A stretch of DNA of 64,000 nt from Psettodes erumei. Taxonomy: Eukaryota > Chordata > Actinopteri > Pleuronectiformes > Psettodidae. How positions within the stretch are numbered: position 1 is the stretch's first letter; every line of letters starts with the position of its first letter. The position numbers and the translations under genes are program-made. Below, one piece after another: positions 58,881 to 64,000 of this stretch. The stretch lies in NCBI GenBank assembly GCA_016785225.1, contig JAFBJZ010000888.1, positions 5,150,501-5,214,500 of the forward strand, given 5' to 3'. The notes under the pieces were generated by a model. That model was not told where the DNA came from, did not search any database, and saw only the letters and a list, made by a program, of their open reading frames with translations.

Positions 58881-60649
58881 GTAGGATGGCCAGTGAGGTT
58901 GACCTATTTTACCCCTCTTGCTGAAAGGGAAAAGATGTGTTAGTCTGTCATCTTGTAACTACCTCAGTATTGTCTCACAAAACTCATTTTAATGAGCCTA
59001 ATACCCTGCAGATCTGCTCCTTCATTTTTCTTCTCTCTCAGTCGCAGATCAGGAGAGAATTCCATTTTATTTTCCATGGTCGCAAGTGTTTTACCAAGCC
59101 ATGAGAAGACCAAAATTTACACACTTTGGGTCCTATGCTGAAACAGCATAGAGACTAGACGTTGAAATTGCCTCACAAGACAGCTTGCTAAATGGCACCA
59201 AGTCCCCACCCCCCTTCCCCCTCTGTGTCTGAGCAGGGAAATATTGGTGTCACTCAGCTGTGTTTTTCCTTCTCCATCCACTCTGAGCACTTGACCCCGT
59301 CCTCCCCTGTCCGACCCCACCAGCTCCGAGTTCAAGTTCAGGGCATGAGGCCCACCCTTCCCTCAGTCCTTGTTTTCTCTCCTACTTTTTTCCCCCTCTC
59401 TCGCTCTGTAAGCCCCCACCCAACCCAACCCTCTACCCCTCCATTCTTCTGGCCATCCCCAGCCCATAACAGCATGTTGTTGTTGTAGACCTCATATACT
59501 TCTTCTCTGATTGCAAAGAGTAGGGAAAACCAAGCTTATTGGTTGGCAAGTTTATTTCTTTGTTCTTTTATTTTTATTCACACAGAGCGATAGATGCACA
59601 TACACCAACACGTCTCTCTGTCAAACTTCTACCTCTGAAAAAAAGAAAATGTCTTACTAAGGCCTGATCAATTGCTTCTGCATCACATCGTCTGGCCTGC
59701 CATTCTCTGCATTGTGTGTGAGATAGTAAGTGTGAGGAGTTGGCAGGTTTGCTGCAATATTTAGTAAATGTGTACATGTCAGCAGGCCAGAGAGATGGGG
59801 AGAGAAGCAAAGATGAAAGTGTAGGAGTGGGATGCAGTGAGAATAGAGAGATCATGCTACTGGGTAGACACAGTGTGGGAAGAGCAGGTAAGATGATGCT
59901 CCATTGTTAAAAATATGTTGTACCTTGAACCTGACTGCATGATACATTTGCAGGCCAGCAGCAAAACGTCTAGTACGGCTATCGAGTCAAAGATCCTGTT
60001 AAAACGACTGCACACTGGTAGTAAGGTCTGGAACAAGTTTTTTGTTATTTACTACAGACCCCAATCCAAGTAATTTAATAATGAGCATAAAGCAGTACCA
60101 ATCTGACAGATTACATTTACTGAAATTCACGCAGTTTAGGTAGGTAGGTATTTATGTGAAAACACCAATAGCTCTATATTCACACGCTCAAATGGTTTTC
60201 ATTTACAAAATAGCAAACTGTAAAGTATAAATATCAGTTGTGAGACAGGACATTCTAAAAATGACATTTAAGGGACAACTACTATTAAAAGTGTTAAAAT
60301 TTCCAATTTGTCATGTTGAAAGAAGCTGTTACTGCCACCTCGCAAAGACAACAAAGAACTGATTACGACTGGATGTAAGGCTGCTTTCATTTTCCTGATT
60401 TAAAGTGGTTCACATAAAGACATTTTCACTGCTTGTTAACTTTTTGTAACACACACCCCACAGCCACAAGTTTGAGATAATGTCAGTTTACGACAATTAC
60501 TGCACACATGAGAGCTGATGGAGACGGAGAACGCGGGGTTCACATAGATAAAGGTTTGGAATTTTATCTGGTTTAATATAGCTGATACCGATCAAAATAA
60601 TTCAGCTCATTCAAGTGCAGAGTGACTGAAGTTTTTTCTTCTGCAAAAA

Positions 60650-61000
60650 TGAAAACATCCAGTCGGCTTAAGCACGTCCACTGTTGCTGCCATTCAGCTC
60701 ACGCAAAATCAAGTGAATATTTCCAATTAGCTGCGGGATGCATTTACAGACGACGCACAGATTGCATTTGTAGCGTGGCGACATTACCCACTTATCTGCT
60801 GATCTCGGCGCTGCATACATTCACATCTGGGAGCTGCCTGTTGTTTTTAAGAATGTGCTCGAGACGAACAAACAGAAGCTGGGGACTGTTTGTTAATGCA
60901 CATCTGTGATTTGGCTGTAATAAACAACATCTCCAATAATAAGCGCGCCTTTTTTGTTTGCTAATCTGTAAGAGTAAATGCATGTCTGCAGTCGGATAAT
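60650..61000. promoter_or_regulatory. candidate intronic enhancer
   Basis: Unique CpG-retaining block (AGACGACGCACAGATTGC, GATCTCGGCGCTGC) with two CACATCTG E-box words and TAATGCACATCTGTGATTTG, then AATAATAAGCGCGCC. No coding frame with a domain. Inferred from texture. Confidence 0.35.
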
Positions 61001-61912
61001 ACAAGCCCTGTTGTTTCTAAAAACTTCAAAGCTATATGGTAATTGTCTCTCAGCAAAAGTGTTGCTTTTCTTCATGTGATGAATTAAAAATGACACTGAA
61101 TTGATTTTCTTGAGAAATTTCTTTTTCGACAAATGCTTTAAAAAAAAGAAACTGACAGCTTGTGTTCCTGGCAGCATCTTCATCATTAATTTTGCATTAA
61201 CTCTGCAATTTTACACTTGTTGCTAAACTTAAAAGGGTTCCCCTAATTGCAGCAAAAATAAAGAAGCAGCAGACCTTATCTGACTTGAATGCAGGTGCAT
61301 CCAATAACATTTATGATTGCAAGGTTATTACACATGATATGCCGCATACACATGTATGTTAGAGTCACTTCAACATTTAACGTCCGTCTGCCTCATTGTT
61401 TTTCATGTGCAGTGTCCCACCACAGTCTGTTGTTCTGTGATTTATCTCCATCAGTTCAAGGTCATCTAATTTCTCTCAAGTATCTGCAACAGGCATCTGG
61501 CGCAGACCATCACTTCATTCCTTACACTCCATCCATCCCTCCTTCCCTCCCTCCCTCCCTCTGTGCTGTCAAGGTCAAATCAAATTGGATCCTACCTTCC
61601 CCAGTGTTCCCTCTCGGCTCTTTCTGCTACGTTGTGTGTTCGTGTATACTTCCACATATGAATAAAACCTGCATCTGTGTGTCAGCTTTGTATCTGTGAA
61701 CGTATGTGAACTCGTAACTTTGTCTCTCAATGTGTGTGTTTGTGTGTGAGCGTGCACTGAATTTATCTGCTCTCTTTGGTGTGCACAAGTGCAGGTGAGT
61801 GTCCTGTGTGAGGTAATATGAGTGTGCATGTGCGTGTGGCCTCTGAACAATGATTCTCCTGCCTGTGCAGTGCAGCTTGCCGTCATTAAAGCTCCCAGAG
61901 GTCCCAGAACAG

Positions 61913-61915
<3 letters not shown>

Positions 61916-62002
<87 letters not shown>
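61916..62002. repeat. long (GT)n microsatellite
   Basis: About 42 GT units with a single T interruption near 61986, the longest simple repeat in the window. Confidence 0.97.
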
Positions 62003-62809
62003 TGGAGGCCCTATAAAATAGCTCAGTTATACATCTATATGGACCTTGACAGCAGCCTAGTGTTTGATCTGTCTGTGCTGCCCTCTGACTTCAAATGTGA
62101 AGAATATCTATGTGTGTGTGTGTGTGTTTGAATGTAGGTGAGCAGGTGGTTTTCAGGCTCTTTGTGTACAGTGGACAAGAGCAGACAAAGAATCATCGCT
62201 TGTATTTATTGTGTGGTCTTTTTCACACTTTCCACCTCTCCCCTCCTCTCTCTCTCTCTTTCGCTCTCTCTCTCTCTCTATTGCTCACTGATCTGATTGG
62301 AGATGTAAATGGCCTCTTATTAATCTTGATTCCAGAGAGTTGAGGCTCTCCTCCTGTGGAAATCAACTGTGTGTGTGTGTGTGTGTGTGCATGCGTAATG
62401 CCTTACAATAGCAACCCTCAGACACACTCGTGCACACATGCACCACCTTCACACAAAGGCAGTTGTGAAATGTCTAGCTTAAACTAACAATACTTAGCCA
62501 GATGACAGAGTGTGTGTAAATGTGAGGCTATTAAACAGAGAATTGCTCTCGCTTTGCCTCCATAATGGGCTATAGGTACAGTTAGTGTACATTAACCGGG
62601 GGCAGGGAGGGACAGCTTCCCCTCTTATGTGAGCCCAGTGGCCCTTAATCATGCATGTAAGAGGGTTCGAGGGGATCAGGGGGAGGGTTAATGCTCAAGT
62701 TAACGTTAATGCTCGGGCACAGCTGCATTGTTGCGCTATCTGTGTGATAGCTGCAGGGACATGCCGCAGCTCAAATGTAACATTCTAAAGTTCAATCAGT
62801 GTTCAGCAT

Positions 62810-63060
62810 GTGAGCTGGTTTCAGAATGATTCAGTGAAACATTCGTCTCGCATTTCACATTTCACTGTGAAATCCCTAATTGGACCAAGTCAAAGTGTCA
62901 AACGAATGGCCGTAGCTTGTGATTGTCGCCGTGACTTTTTGACATGTTGCCGTGTGGTTTTTGGTGAAATGTGTCATCATGGCAAATTTCACAGCAGTAA
63001 TGACCACATCTGACATGCTGCCTTTTTTAAGTGAAAACAGTGAAATTCATGATATACTAC
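62810..63060. promoter_or_regulatory. candidate intronic regulatory block
   Basis: Unique block with CCTAATTGGACCAAGTC, GAATGGCCGTAGCTTGTG and GTGTCATCATGGCAAATTTC. No repeat character. Weak. Confidence 0.22.
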
Positions 63061-63539
63061 ATGACTGTTTGGTCTTGACCATGTGTCTTGTTAGTCCCTC
63101 AGTACACACATGTATTGTTTCCCCTTGCATAGCTTCTGATCATCTATCATAACTCCTCTATCTGAGAATATTCTTGAAGTTTGATGTGCTGGACTCCTCC
63201 CTGCATAAGTTCTTATCTTCAATAAAAGTAGTAAAACTTGTTTGATACTATCTAGTCCATCTCATCTACCCTTATGTCTTCATAGCTCTTATCTCAAAAG
63301 TCAACATTTGGTCTACTTGGCCTTTGCACAGGATTTGATGTCTATGTATATGTGCCTGTGCTTGAACTCACACCTCTATATGCATGTGTGGTGTGCCTCT
63401 GGACCTCACAGAGGTATTCAAGGTTTTTGTCCTTTTAGCTTCTGAGGACAATTGACTTGAGGATGTGAATCTTTGATAGTAATCACTAAGAGCAGGATAA
63501 GAGAGAGGCTGGGTAGGGGGGAAGAGAAGTCACATTATC

Positions 63540-63690
63540 AACCAGCTGATCAGTAGTTTGCTGCAGATCAGCGTGCTAATATGCTCAGCGGCACGCGAGG
63601 AGCTTTAATTAGGGTAATGAGAAACAGCATCAACTGATATCAAAGTAATGACACATGCGGACACGCCCGGACATCTAAATAGAATGTGCC
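63540..63690. promoter_or_regulatory. candidate intronic regulatory block
   Basis: Unique CpG-retaining block with AGCGGCACGCGAGGAGC, then TTTAATTAGGGTAATGAG and ACTGATATCAAAGTAATG. Texture of a developmental enhancer. Confidence 0.3.
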
Positions 63691-64000
63691 ATCCCTTCAA
63701 AAAAATGAGCTTTTCACATTCAATTACTCTTGGTTATGAGATAAACAAATGCGGTCAGTGGTTGGCTTTGTGTGTCTGTGTGTGTTGGAGGGGGGGCACA
63801 AACAAAGTGAAGATCATGCTTATGTAATCACAACGAGGACACCAAATAATTGATTGACTCATCCACTGATCTTTCTTTATTTTTTTCCATTCTCCCTTCC
63901 ACATCGCATCCTTCTTCTTTGCTTGTTTCCTTCCAAGCTTCTGTTCCTCCTCCTGTCAAACACAAAGTACTTCGCCTTAGCAGAAACAGTGACCATAAAT

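Larger units (their letters stand above)
58881..64000 (+). other. rbms3: rbms3 intron 1, first 5.1 kb (open at window end)
   Basis: No exon resembling the first RRM (KTNLYIRGL type) is present. It contains GT tracts at 61916-62002, 62110-62129 and 62370-62389, a CT tract at 62247-62279, and possible regulatory blocks at 60650-61000, 62810-63060 and 63540-63690. Confidence 0.75.

Noticed and set aside
61822..62131. VCVC-type ORFs
   Set aside because: Translation of the long GT microsatellite.
58881..64000. Second rbms3 exon (first RRM)
   Set aside because: Searched by eye for a KTNLYIRGL-type coding segment with an acceptor; none found.

Overview
This is a vertebrate nuclear genomic window, almost certainly from a teleost fish. 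The sequence is AT-leaning with scattered genes, GT-AG introns, many CA/GT and CT/GA microsatellites, decayed non-LTR retrotransposons and short terminal-inverted-repeat elements of teleost type. Two genes are recognisable by protein similarity: azi2 (NAP1, a TBK1/IKKe adaptor), complete on the minus strand, and the first coding exon of rbms3 on the plus strand. As I recall the human map, AZI2 and RBMS3 are also neighbours on 3p24 with ZCWPW2 between them, so the order looks conserved.

Layout. 1-2214: azi2 3' UTR and downstream DNA, no gene seen. 2215-8955 (minus): azi2, seven coding exons whose phases join into a 399-codon frame, with a probable non-coding first exon ending at 10001 and an ETS-type promoter motif at 10149-10156. 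The azi2 introns hold a decayed LINE reverse-transcriptase fragment (4862-5345), a perfect 21-bp-arm hairpin (5962-6007) and degenerate copies of exon 4 sequence (6959-7087). 11959-14922 (plus): a small three-exon gene for a 96-residue acidic protein that I do not recognise, with an internally deleted LINE copy (12300-13032) in its first coding intron. It lies where ZCWPW2 would be expected by synteny, but no CW zinc finger or PWWP domain is visible.

15668-57300: about 42 kb without a convincing protein-coding exon. It holds microsatellites, decayed transposons (including a TTAA-flanked element at 30762-30992) and several blocks that look like conserved non-coding regulatory elements: unique sequence, retained CpGs, homeodomain-type TAATTA cores. 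57300-58880: rbms3 promoter, leader and first coding exon (25 codons), the leader being rich in GA and CA tracts and carrying several upstream ORFs. 58881-64000: start of rbms3 intron 1, with more candidate regulatory blocks and a long GT tract at 61916-62002.

I see no operon-like structure, CRISPR array, tRNA or rRNA. Functionally, azi2 belongs to innate antiviral signalling and rbms3 is an RNA-binding protein gene of mesenchymal development. Nothing in the sequence shows that they act together; the likely reason for conserved linkage is regulatory DNA for rbms3 (or a neighbour) in the gene-free interval, which is an inference.
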